From: Nocardioides bruguierae
GTDB lineage: Bacteria; Actinomycetota; Actinomycetes; Propionibacteriales; Nocardioidaceae
Direction of reading: 5' to 3'
NCBI RefSeq assembly: GCF_023656415.1
Contig: NZ_JAMOIL010000024.1
Coordinates: 1-64,000, forward strand
Length of the DNA stretch: 64,000 nucleotides
This document shows positions 9,980-18,025 of this stretch, piece after piece. The first letter of the stretch is position 1; each line of letters begins with the position of its first letter. The notes beneath the pieces were generated by a model. The model was given only the letters and a program-made list of their open reading frames with translations. It made no database searches and was not told where the DNA came from. Both the position numbers and the translations under genes were made by a program.

Positions 9980-10977
9980 GCCCCGCAGCCCGGGGCTCTC
10001 GCCTGGGCTGGGCATCGGTGCCCACGCGGGTGCGGGCACGGGTCGAGGAAGCGCTGGGCTCGCCGGTGGTCGCCGCCGTCGACCAGACGGGCGGGATGTC
10101 GCCGGGGCCCGCGGTGCGGCTGCGCGGCGCCGACGGGTCGAGGCTGTTCGTCAAGGCCTGCCCGGCCTCCCTGAACCCCGTGACCCCACAGCTGCTGCGA
10201 CGGGAGGCCGTCGTCCTGGACGCCCTCGGTCGGCACCCTCGCTGGGCCGCGCTGGAGCACTGGTGGGACGAGGCGCTCGAGCCCGACGCGCCCGCCGACC
10301 CCTGGGTGGTGCTCCTGCTCGAGGACGTCGAGGGCCGACACCCCGACCTCGACTCCCCCGCCGACGTCGACGCGGTCGTCTCCGCCGTGGACGCGCTACC
10401 GGCGCTCCTGCACCACCGTCTGCCCTCACTCGACCCACTGCTGGACGCGGGCCGGCGGAGCGGGGCGCCGCTGGGCTCCACCCGGGACAGCTTCTCGGTG
10501 TGGGCGGCCTCGCTGCAACGGGCCTCCGAGGTCCTCCCGACCCTGGGCCCGCCATGGCTGGCCGACCTCACGCCCCTGGCAGCGGTGCTGCACGCCGTGC
10601 CGGCCGGGGACCGGCTGGTGCACTGGGACGTGCGCAGCGACAACCTGCTGCTGCGACCCGACGGCTCGGTCGTGGTCGTGGACTGGGGACAGGCCCTCGT
10701 CGGCCCGTCCTGGGTCGATGCGTTCCTGGCCCGGGAGGAGCACGCGCACCTGCCCTGGTTCGACGCCGCCGCGCTCGACCACCCCGATCTCGCGGCGCTG
10801 GGCGAGGAGACGGTGACGGCACTGCTCGCCGCGTTCGCCACCCACCTGCTGCTGCGGGCCGGCACCGCTCAGCGCGACCAGGGCATGCCGACGCTCCGGG
10901 CGTTCCGCGTCGAGGTCGCCCACCACCTGCTGGTGGGGGTCGCGCGCCGACTCGGACTCCCGGCCCCGACCCGCTAA
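9976..10977 (+). CDS. Aminoglycoside-phosphotransferase-fold kinase, second of a tandem pair
   Basis: 333 residues. It is the same architecture as the preceding gene and probably an old tandem duplicate. It keeps an N-lobe Lys (RLFVKACP), the shared [11 protein letters not shown] hinge, [12 protein letters not shown] as the catalytic loop (Trp replaces Gly after His) and VVVVDWGQA with the metal-binding Asp. The GTG start at 9976 sits inside the stop of the first kinase (GTGA), so the two proteins are made together and might form a heterodimer. The function is unknown. Confidence 0.7.
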   Translation: MSPAARGSRLGWASVPTRVRARVEEALGSPVVAAVDQTGGMSPGPAVRLRGADGSRLFVKACPASLNPVTPQLLRREAVVLDALGRHPRWAALEHWWDEALEPDAPADPWVVLLLEDVEGRHPDLDSPADVDAVVSAVDALPALLHHRLPSLDPLLDAGRRSGAPLGSTRDSFSVWAASLQRASEVLPTLGPPWLADLTPLAAVLHAVPAGDRLVHWDVRSDNLLLRPDGSVVVVDWGQALVGPSWVDAFLAREEHAHLPWFDAAALDHPDLAALGEETVTALLAAFATHLLLRAGTAQRDQGMPTLRAFRVEVAHHLLVGVARRLGLPAPTR

Positions 10978-11019
10978 CGTGGACGTCGTTCGCGGGGCTG
11001 CTGACGCTCCGCTCGGGAT

Positions 11020-11047
11020 TTGGGCGGCCTTCCCCCACGCTGTTAAT
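11020..11047 (+). promoter_or_regulatory. Candidate rpsT promoter
   Basis: TTGGGC (11020-11025) and GTTAAT (11042-11047) are separated by 16 bases in the 194-bp gap before rpsT. This gives a long leader of about 120 nt, where autoregulation would be possible. No other gene or structure is evident in the gap. Confidence 0.35.
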
Positions 11048-11171
11048 CTCGCTTGTCGCTCGTGAGGCACCCTCTGCCCGCAGCGCACCCAGACTCGGGT
11101 CCGACTCGATCGGCCCCATCACGTCAGCGACAACAGACCTGCACGACCGACCCAGAGAGCTAGGCACACCA

Positions 11172-11429
11172 GTGGCGAACATCAAGTCCCAGATCAAGCG
11201 GATCAAGCAGAACAACAAGCGTCACGAGCGCAACAAGGCCGTCAAGAGCGAGCTCAAGACCGCCATCCGCCGCTTCAACGAGGCCTTCGAGGCCGGCGAC
11301 GCGACCGCCGTCGAGAAGGCCCGCTTCGCCACCAAGAAGCTGGACAAGGCCGTCTCCAAGGGCGTCATCCACAAGAACCAGGCCGCGAACCGGAAGTCCT
11401 CCATCGCGAAGAAGGCTGCTTCTCTCTGA
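11172..11429 (+). CDS. rpsT: 30S ribosomal protein S20
   Basis: 85 residues, highly basic, with the typical S20 start (GTG)[13 protein letters not shown] and C-terminal [15 protein letters not shown]. It binds 16S rRNA during early 30S assembly. The GTG start is followed directly by the conserved sequence. As in many actinobacteria it converges on holA. Confidence 0.97.
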   Translation: MANIKSQIKRIKQNNKRHERNKAVKSELKTAIRRFNEAFEAGDATAVEKARFATKKLDKAVSKGVIHKNQAANRKSSIAKKAASL

Positions 11430-11450
11430 GCCCCGCTCGTCGTCGCTGAC

Positions 11451-11494
11451 ACGACCCGTCTCGACTCGCCCCGCGCGAGCACGAGGCGGGTCGT
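11451..11494. terminator. Bidirectional terminator between rpsT and holA
   Basis: A 13-bp stem (ACGACCCGTCTCG/CGAGGCGGGTCGT, one G-T pair) with an inner CTCG/CGAG stem lies between the two convergent genes. Confidence 0.6.
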
Positions 11495-11555
11495 CGGCGT
11501 TCCGGAGCACCCGGGCGCCGGCCCCCACCGCTCCCCGCAGGCGTGAGCCGGCGGG

Positions 11556-12590
11556 TCAGGAGCGAGAGGCGCTGCGCAGCTCGGTGATCGTGAGCACGAG
11601 GCGCTCGAGGGTGTAGGCCGCGTCGCTGGCAGCACCCTTGATGTCGGCGTCGGCCTGGGCCACGGCGCGGACGGCGGCCGCCAGCTGGTCTTCGGACCAC
11701 GCGCGGGACTGCTCCCGGATCGAGCGCACCTTCCACGGCGGGACGCCCAGGTCGCGGGCGACGTCGTTGTCCCGGCCCCCGGGGCGCAGGCCCTTGGCGC
11801 GGGCCAGGCCGCGCGCGGACCCGGCGAACGCCGACGTCACCAGCACGCCCGCGACACCGCGCTCGATGGCCCAGCGCAGCTCCTCCAGCGCCGCCAGCCG
11901 CTTGCCGGCGAAGGCGGCGTCCGCCACCGCGAACGACGTCGCCTCGGCGCGGCCGCCGAAGTACTGGCCGACCCGCTCGGCGCTCACGGACTCCCCCGGG
12001 AAGTCGTGCACGAGCTGGTCGACGGCGCTGGACACCGCGCGCAGGTCGGTGCCGACGGCCTGGACGAGCGCCTGGGCGGCGTCCGGGTCCATCCGTGTGC
12101 CGAGGCGCCGGGCCTCGGCCTGGACGAACGACGGGTACTCCGAGGCCCGCAGCTCCTCGGACTTCACCTCGGTGACGGCCGGCAGCTTGCGCAGCCGGGT
12201 CAGCAGGCCGGAGCCCTTCTGGCCGCCGGTGTGCACGAGGACGAGCGCCACGTCCTCGACCGGCTCCTTGGCGTAGTCGACGATGCCGTCGTAGGACTCG
12301 TCCGGCAGGTTCTCCAGGGCGCGCACGACGATGCAGCGGGTGGTCGAGAACAGCGAGGGCGCGGCCAGCTCGCCGAGGGTGGCCAGCGTCAGGTCCAGCG
12401 CGTTGGCCTCGGAGACCTCGGCCTCCCCGTCGTGCTGGCGCACGGCCGCCCGCACGGCAGCCACCGTGCGCTCGCCCAGGAACTCCTCCTTGCCGGTCAC
12501 CAGCGTGACGTGACCGAGGACGTCCCCGGGAGCGGGCGCGGCCGGCCGTGCGGCGGGGCGGGAGGATGAGCGGGATGCGGAACGAGCCAT
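11556..12590 (-). CDS. holA: DNA polymerase III subunit delta
   Basis: 344 residues. It belongs to the clamp-loader delta subunit family, which opens the sliding clamp during DNA replication. After an Ala/Ser/Arg-rich tail comes GDVLGHVTLVTGKEEFLGER, then ALENLPDE, LVHTGGQKGSG and the C-terminal collar region (WKVRSIREQSRAWSEDQL). The gene order holA after comEC-comEA is conserved in many bacteria, here with ppk2 inserted. The ATG at 12590 was chosen. Confidence 0.92.
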   Translation of the reverse strand: MARSASRSSSRPAARPAAPAPGDVLGHVTLVTGKEEFLGERTVAAVRAAVRQHDGEAEVSEANALDLTLATLGELAAPSLFSTTRCIVVRALENLPDESYDGIVDYAKEPVEDVALVLVHTGGQKGSGLLTRLRKLPAVTEVKSEELRASEYPSFVQAEARRLGTRMDPDAAQALVQAVGTDLRAVSSAVDQLVHDFPGESVSAERVGQYFGGRAEATSFAVADAAFAGKRLAALEELRWAIERGVAGVLVTSAFAGSARGLARAKGLRPGGRDNDVARDLGVPPWKVRSIREQSRAWSEDQLAAAVRAVAQADADIKGAASDAAYTLERLVLTITELRSASRS

Positions 12591-12640
12591 GGTCCGCACA
12601 GCGTCCCACACGGCGGCGACAGGCCCGGCGTCCGCTCCGC

Positions 12641-12690
12641 CCCGCCCCGTACCGCCCCGTCCTGACCCGTCCTGCCCCGTCCTGCCCCGT
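12641..12690. repeat. Five imperfect 10-bp tandem repeats
   Basis: Five consecutive 10-mers close to CCTGCCCCGT fill the gap between ppk2 and holA. The last two are identical. Immediately after, CCGACTCAGTCGG forms a small palindrome over the ppk2 stop codon. Confidence 0.75.
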
Positions 12691-12695
12691 CCGAC

Positions 12696-13505
12696 TCAGT
12701 CGGAGGTCAGCGAGGCGACGTGGTCGGGCACGTAGGTCGTGAGCTCGCGCGGCGGTCGCCGGTAGCCCGAGGATGCAGGCCGCTCGGGGACCGTGATGTC
12801 GGGGTGCTCGATCTCGGTGTAGGGGATCGTGGAGAGCAGGTGCGCCATCATGTTCAGCCGCGCCTCCTTCTTCACGTCGCCCTCGACGACGTACCAGGGG
12901 GCCTCGGGGATGTCGGTGTGCACCATCATGTCGTCCTTGGCGCGGGAGTAGTCCTCCCAGTGCGTGATGGACTGCAGGTCGGTCGTGGAGAGCTTCCAGC
13001 GCCGCATCGGGTCGTCGATGCGACCGACGAACCGGCGCTGCTGCTCCTCGTCGCTGACCGAGAACCAGTACTTGCGCAGGATGATCCCGTCCTCGACCAG
13101 GAGCCGCTCGAAGATCGGGCACTGGTGCAGGAACCGGGAGTGCTCCTCGGGGGTGCAGAAACCCAGGACCCGCTCGACGCCGGCGCGGTTGTACCAGGAG
13201 CGGTCGAACAGCACCATCTCGCCCTTGCCGGGCAGGTGCTCGACGTAGCGCTGGAAGTACCACTGCCCCTTCTGCTGCTCGCTGGGCGTGGGCAGGGCGG
13301 CGATCCGCACGACGCGGGGGTTCAGGTACTGGGTGATCCGCTTGATCGCCCCGCCCTTGCCGGCGGCGTCGCGGCCCTCGAAGACGACCACGACGCGGGC
13401 GCCGGTGGCGCGCACCCACTCCTGCACCTTCACCATCTCGGCCTGGAGCCGGAACAGCTCGGCCTCGTAGGTGGCCTTGTCCAACCGCTTGCGGGGCTTC
13501 GCCAT
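12696..13505 (-). CDS. ppk2: Polyphosphate kinase 2
   Basis: 269 residues, one-domain PPK2, which uses polyphosphate to phosphorylate nucleoside diphosphates (or the reverse). Walker A GRDAAGKGG is at about residues 44-52. The Walker-B/lid region LFDRSWYNRAG is near residue 99. SVSDEEQQRRF and MMVHTDIPEAPWYVVEGDVK are also PPK2 hallmarks. The length fits class I; ADP or GDP preference cannot be read. It separates comEC and holA, which are commonly adjacent. Its own leaderless-type promoter suggests an independent transcript. Confidence 0.93.
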   Translation of the reverse strand: MAKPRKRLDKATYEAELFRLQAEMVKVQEWVRATGARVVVVFEGRDAAGKGGAIKRITQYLNPRVVRIAALPTPSEQQKGQWYFQRYVEHLPGKGEMVLFDRSWYNRAGVERVLGFCTPEEHSRFLHQCPIFERLLVEDGIILRKYWFSVSDEEQQRRFVGRIDDPMRRWKLSTTDLQSITHWEDYSRAKDDMMVHTDIPEAPWYVVEGDVKKEARLNMMAHLLSTIPYTEIEHPDITVPERPASSGYRRPPRELTTYVPDHVASLTSD

Positions 13506-13511
13506 GCGGCG

Positions 13512-13517
13512 AGCGTA
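13512..13517 (-). promoter_or_regulatory. -10 element TACGCT, leaderless start
   Basis: TACGCT, then CGCCGC, then the ppk2 ATG. The gap is 6 bases. Confidence 0.5.
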
Positions 13518-13543
13518 GTGCGGCCGGCGGCGCCTGGCACGGG

Positions 13544-15907
13544 TCAGCGACGAGCTCGGGTCGACAGCCCCGACCCGTCGGCCACCACCGCCAGGGCTCC
13601 GTCGGTGTCGGTGCGCAGCACCCGGGAGCCGGCACCCTCGAGCGCCTCCACCACGGACGGGGCCGGGTGTCCGTAGTCGTTGCCCTCCCCCACGCTCACC
13701 AGCGCCACCGCGGCCCCCAGCCCCGTGAGCAGGTCGAGGTCCTGGGCGCGGCTGCCGTGGTGCGGCACCTTGAGCACGTCGACCCGCAGCCCCGGGTAGG
13801 CACGCGCGAGCGCCTCCTGGCCGGGCGGCTCGAGGTCACCGGTGAGCAGCACCCGGACCCCGGACACCTCGGCGAGCAGCACCACGCTGGCGTCGTTGGC
13901 CCCGGTGCCGTCCCCCGGACCGGCCGCCGGGGTGTCGAGCAACGGCCAGAGGGTCTGGAGGTCCAGGTCGCCGATGCGCCGCACCGTGCCCGGGAACGCC
14001 GTGCTCACCGGCACCCCGGCGGCGCGAGCCGCCTCGTCCACCGCCTCGACGGACGCGGGTGGGTCGAGCAGGAAGGTCACCAGCACCTCGTCCACCGTGC
14101 GGTCGGCGAGCACCCCGGGCAGCCCGCCCACGTGGTCGGCGTGGAAGTGGGTCAGCACCACCAGGGGCACGTGCGTGATCCCGAGGTCGCCGAGGCAGGC
14201 GTCGACCAGCGCCGGCTCGGGCCCCGTGTCCACCACGACCGCCTCCCCGGGCCCGGTCCGCAGGACGAGGGCGTCGCCCTGCCCGACGTCGCAGGCGACG
14301 ACGAGCCAGCCCTGGGGTGGCCAGCCGGGCGCGGGCAGCGGCACCGCCGTGGCCACGACGAGGACGAGGACGACCGGCACGGCCCACCGAGGGCGTCGGG
14401 CCACCCGCGGGCCGAGGACCGCCACCCCCGCGGTGGCCACGGTGAGGACGGCCACCGCGACCGGGCCCTGCCCCCAGTCCACCGCCGCCACGGGCAGCGC
14501 CGCACCCCGCTCGGCCACCTCGACGACCACGGCCGCGCACCAGGTGGCGACCGCGCCGAACGGGCGCCCGAGCAGTGGGTGCACCAACGTGGCGAGGCCG
14601 CCGACCAGCCCGAGCACCGTGGCCGGGGCGACCAGCGGACCGGCCAGCAGGTTGGCCCCGACCGCGACCAGGGACACCTGCCCCGAGATCGCCGCGACCA
14701 CCGGGGTGCAGGCCAGCTGCGCCGCCGTGGGCACCGCCACCGCCTCGGCCGCCCCGGCCGGCAGCCAGCGCCGCAGCGCGTCGCGCCACGGCGGTGCGAG
14801 CCACACGATGCCGGCGGTGGCCAGCACGGAGAGGGCGAACCCGGCGCCGGTGGCGAGCGTCGGCTCGAGCAGCAGGAGGACGAGCACCGCGACGCCGAGG
14901 GAACGGCCGGCGCGCCGACCGCCGTCCGGGCCGAGGGCGACCAGCCCGACCGCGCCCATCGCCGCCGCCCGCAGCACGCTCGGCTCCGTGCGAGCCACCA
15001 GCACGAACGCGACGATGCCGAGCGCCCCCACCAGCCACAGCCACCGGCCGCGCACGCCGAGGGTCCTGGCCAGCAGCACGAGCAGCCCCACGACGAGGGT
15101 CAGGTTCGTGCCCGAGACCGCGAGGAGGTGCGTGAGCCCGGTGGTCGCGAAGTCGTCACGGACCTGCTGCTCCAGCCCCGTGTCGTCCCCGTTGACCAGC
15201 GCAGGCACGAGGATGCGCTCGGGCGTCGGTCGGTGGGCCACGGAGTCCCGCAGCGCCTGCCGGACCCGGGCGCTGACCCGCCACCAGACGTCCGGCTCGC
15301 GCACGGTCTCCCACTCCCCGTAGGCGCTCAGGACGGCCGCCAGGTCCTCGCCCTCGGCCGGCAGGAGGCGGGCACCGGTCACCACCTCGCTGCCGAGCCG
15401 CGCCTGGGCCCAGTCCGGGTCCGCGAGCACCAGCACCGGCGCCCGCAGCCGCCACGCCGTGCCGCGGCCCTCGACCTCCAGCACCTGGGCACGCAGCAGC
15501 ACCCCGTCGGCGTACGGCCCCTCCAGCGGACGTGGGTCGCCGGTGACGCGGAGGAGCACCCGGACGACGGCCCCCTTCTCCGCCAGGTCGGCGACCGGGG
15601 ACGCGCCCACCTGCTCGCTGCGCACCAGCGCAGCGCCGCCGACGGCGAGCGCCACTCCGGCGCAGGCCAGACCCAGCGCCAGGCCCCGCCGCGGCAGCCG
15701 GGGGCCGGCCACCGAGCCCAGCACCCGGGTCACCACCACCCAGGCCACCACCCAGGCCACCGGGACGACCAGCACGACGCCCACCAGCACCACCCAGGAG
15801 CCGGTGGCCGCGAGCAGCCCGCCGATCCATGCAGCCGCGCCCACCAGCGGCATCCGCCAGTCCTGCCCCCGGTGCGCGGTGCCCTGCGCGTCCTCCGAGT
15901 CGCTCAC
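13544..15907 (-). CDS. comEC: ComEC/Rec2-type DNA uptake channel
   Basis: 787 residues. Order: N-terminal membrane segments and soluble domain, the central Competence domain with about ten hydrophobic helices (TGLTHLLAVSGTN is the conserved motif), and a C-terminal metallo-beta-lactamase-like domain. The last carries ACDVGQGDALVL, THFHADHVGG and KVPHHGSR. ComEC forms the inner-membrane channel for single-stranded DNA in natural transformation; the MBL domain is a proposed nuclease. The GTG at 15907 overlaps the comEA stop by 4 bp (GTGA). Competence is not proven in most actinobacteria that carry these genes. Confidence 0.93.
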   Translation of the reverse strand: MSDSEDAQGTAHRGQDWRMPLVGAAAWIGGLLAATGSWVVLVGVVLVVPVAWVVAWVVVTRVLGSVAGPRLPRRGLALGLACAGVALAVGGAALVRSEQVGASPVADLAEKGAVVRVLLRVTGDPRPLEGPYADGVLLRAQVLEVEGRGTAWRLRAPVLVLADPDWAQARLGSEVVTGARLLPAEGEDLAAVLSAYGEWETVREPDVWWRVSARVRQALRDSVAHRPTPERILVPALVNGDDTGLEQQVRDDFATTGLTHLLAVSGTNLTLVVGLLVLLARTLGVRGRWLWLVGALGIVAFVLVARTEPSVLRAAAMGAVGLVALGPDGGRRAGRSLGVAVLVLLLLEPTLATGAGFALSVLATAGIVWLAPPWRDALRRWLPAGAAEAVAVPTAAQLACTPVVAAISGQVSLVAVGANLLAGPLVAPATVLGLVGGLATLVHPLLGRPFGAVATWCAAVVVEVAERGAALPVAAVDWGQGPVAVAVLTVATAGVAVLGPRVARRPRWAVPVVLVLVVATAVPLPAPGWPPQGWLVVACDVGQGDALVLRTGPGEAVVVDTGPEPALVDACLGDLGITHVPLVVLTHFHADHVGGLPGVLADRTVDEVLVTFLLDPPASVEAVDEAARAAGVPVSTAFPGTVRRIGDLDLQTLWPLLDTPAAGPGDGTGANDASVVLLAEVSGVRVLLTGDLEPPGQEALARAYPGLRVDVLKVPHHGSRAQDLDLLTGLGAAVALVSVGEGNDYGHPAPSVVEALEGAGSRVLRTDTDGALAVVADGSGLSTRARR

Positions 15908-16902
15908 ACCGTCACGTGCGGCGCGATCTGGGCGAGCGTCGCCTCCCCGATCCCGTCGACCTCGAGCAGCTCGTCGACGGAGGTGAACCCGCCGTGCTCG
16001 TCGCGCCACGCCAGGATCGAGGCGGCCGTCACCGGACCGACCTGCGGCAACGTCTCCAGGGTGGCCTGGTCGGCGGTGTTGAGGTTCACGAGCCCACCGC
16101 CGGCCGCACCCGGGTCCCCGGCGCCCGGCGAGGACAGGGCGGACGCTGCTGCCCCGGCCGCGGGCTCCACCCCCACCAGCACCTGCTCGCCGTCCACCAG
16201 GACGCGGGCCAGGTTGAGCGAGGTGAGGTCCACGCCCGGCCGGGCCCCGCCCGCCGCCTCGAGCGCGTCGGCCACCCGGGAGCCGGCCGGCAGCACGGCG
16301 ATGCCGGGGCGGCGCACCCGCCCCGCCACGTCCACCACGACCTCGCCGGCGTCCGCCCCGTCGACGGCGCCCGACGAGTCCCCCGAGGACGGGACGGGCG
16401 TCACCAGGGCGTCGGGCTCCCCCGTCTCCTCGACCGCCTCCAGCGCCGAGGCCGAGGAGCCGGAGGCCTCCGAGGAGGTGGGGCTCAGGACGGTCGGCAG
16501 CGGGTCGGGGTCGGCCCGGACGACCCACCACGCCGCGACGACCAGGCCGGCCGCCACCAGGCAGGCCAGCACGGCCACCTGTGCCGACCCGAACCGCAGC
16601 AGCCCACGGGCCGCACCCAGGGGGGCCTCGACACGCGCGCGGACCTCCTCGCGGGCTCCGTCACGCAGCTCGGCCGCCCGCGCGCTCGCGTACCCCGGCC
16701 CGGCGCGGTGCCGGCCGACCCGGGGCAGCTCCCACGCCGCACCGGGGGCGGGCGCAGCCTCGGGTGCCGGAGCAGGAGCCGACGCCGGCTCGGCCACGGG
16801 CCCGGCGGCGGGCTCCGGCGCGCTCTCCACCTCGGCGGCGAGCAGGGCGAGCCGTCGGGCCACGGCCTCGGCGTGCTCCACGGAGGATCGGCGGGTGCGC
16901 AT
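15904..16902 (-). CDS. comEA: ComEA-like DNA-binding protein
   Basis: 332 residues. A long Ala/Pro-rich cytoplasmic N-terminus is followed by one transmembrane helix (AVLACLVAAGLVVAAWWVV). An SLBB-type domain follows (VVVDVAGRVRRPG, LPAGSRVADALEAAGG). The C-terminal double helix-hairpin-helix has VNLNTADQATLETLPQVGP and VDGIGEATLAQI. It should bind incoming DNA outside the membrane and hand it to ComEC, with which it overlaps. The ATG at 16902 has no good ribosome-binding site but a -10 (TAGCGT) 7 bases upstream. Confidence 0.92.
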   Translation of the reverse strand: MRTRRSSVEHAEAVARRLALLAAEVESAPEPAAGPVAEPASAPAPAPEAAPAPGAAWELPRVGRHRAGPGYASARAAELRDGAREEVRARVEAPLGAARGLLRFGSAQVAVLACLVAAGLVVAAWWVVRADPDPLPTVLSPTSSEASGSSASALEAVEETGEPDALVTPVPSSGDSSGAVDGADAGEVVVDVAGRVRRPGIAVLPAGSRVADALEAAGGARPGVDLTSLNLARVLVDGEQVLVGVEPAAGAAASALSSPGAGDPGAAGGGLVNLNTADQATLETLPQVGPVTAASILAWRDEHGGFTSVDELLEVDGIGEATLAQIAPHVTV

Positions 16903-16909
16903 GGCCTCG

Positions 16910-16915
16910 ACGCTA
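16910..16915 (-). promoter_or_regulatory. -10 element TAGCGT, leaderless start
   Basis: TAGCGT, then CGAGGCC, then the comEA ATG; the gap is 7 bases. Confidence 0.45.
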
Positions 16916-17001
16916 GGGAGCGCGGGCGCTGACCAGGAGGGTGCGGGACGGGGCTGGGGACAGTCGCGTCGGACGTGGTGGCTGTGGACGCTGGGTGGCC
17001 C

Positions 17002-17050
17002 GTGGTCTCGACGTGCGCTCCTCGCCGGCGCTCGTCGCTGCTCGACCACC
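17002..17050. repeat. Dispersed palindromic repeat, copy 1
   Basis: Begins GTGGTCTCGACG and ends GCTGCTCGACCACC, so its ends are imperfect inverted repeats. The 47 bases from 17004 match 47911-47957 at 43 positions. It lies in the degV-comEA gap. A half-copy (CCTCGACCACCGAGG, 17122-17136) lies beside the degV stop. REP-like units of this type are scattered through Nocardioides-like genomes. Confidence 0.75.
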
Positions 17051-17141
17051 GGGTGACGTGGGCGGTCGTCGTGGACGGTCGGGTCCGGGGGTCTCGTGGC
17101 TCAGCCGTGGCCGGCTTCGCACCTCGACCACCGAGGCGTGG

Positions 17142-18014
17142 TCAGGCGGGGGCGATCCCGACGGCGATCATCCCCGGGCCGGTGTGCGCGCCGAGGGCGG
17201 CGGTCACCTCGGACTCCCACCCGCCGGCGAAGGCGTCACCGAGCTCGGCCGCGAGGCGGGAGGTGAGACGGTCGAGGAGGGCCACGGCCCGGTCCGGCGC
17301 GGCGAGGTGCCCGACGACCACGCGGACGGCGGTGTCCGGCCCGCCGAGGGCCAGGGCCGCGTCCACCGTGAGCTCCTCGAGGCGGCCCAGCGCCCGGGAG
17401 GCGGTGCGCACCCGCTCGAGGGGCTCCACGACCCCGTCGGTCACGGTCAGCAGCGGCTTCACCGCGAGCGCCCCGCCGAGCAGCGCCGCGGCAGTGTTGA
17501 TCCGCCCGCCGCGGCGCAGGTGCTCCAGGGTGTCGACGTAGCAGAGGGTGGTGCCCCTGGCCGCACACGCACGGGCGGCCTCGGCCACCTCGGCGACGGA
17601 GGCACCACGAGAGGCCGCGTCGGCGGCGGCCAGGGCGGCCAGGCCCGTCGCGGGGCCGACCTGGCGGGAGTCGACGACCTCCACGGGCACGCCGACGCGC
17701 CGCGCGGCCAGGCGCGCGGACTCGACGGTGCCCGAGACCTCGCCGGAGAGGTGGACGGCGACGATCGCCTCGGCGCCGTCGGCGACCAGCCGCTCCCACC
17801 GGGCGACCAGGGCCTCGGGCGCGGGCCGCGACGTGGAGACCGGCAGCCGCGTACCGAGCGCCTCCACCAGCCGCGCCGGCGTCGCCCCGTCCGGGCCCTC
17901 CTCGAGGACCTCCTCGCCGAGCACCACGGTGAGGGGCACGACCGTGAGGCCGTGCTCGGCCGCCAGCCCGCCGGGCAGGCTGGCGGTCGAGTCGGTGACG
18001 ACGGCGACGCCCAC
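17142..18014 (-). CDS. DegV family fatty-acid-binding protein
   Basis: 290 residues. The DegV fold is indicated by VVTDSTASLPGGLA at the N-terminus, VSTSRPAPE, VHLSGEVSGTVESARLAA and the VDTLEHLRRGGRI signature. Family members bind fatty acids and, in Firmicutes, present them to fatty-acid kinase FakA as FakB. No FakA-like gene is visible here. The GTG at 18014 lies 11 bp after the leuS stop, so it is likely cotranscribed with leuS. Confidence 0.88.
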   Translation of the reverse strand: MGVAVVTDSTASLPGGLAAEHGLTVVPLTVVLGEEVLEEGPDGATPARLVEALGTRLPVSTSRPAPEALVARWERLVADGAEAIVAVHLSGEVSGTVESARLAARRVGVPVEVVDSRQVGPATGLAALAAADAASRGASVAEVAEAARACAARGTTLCYVDTLEHLRRGGRINTAAALLGGALAVKPLLTVTDGVVEPLERVRTASRALGRLEELTVDAALALGGPDTAVRVVVGHLAAPDRAVALLDRLTSRLAAELGDAFAGGWESEVTAALGAHTGPGMIAVGIAPA

Positions 18015-18025
18015 GACTGACGGCC

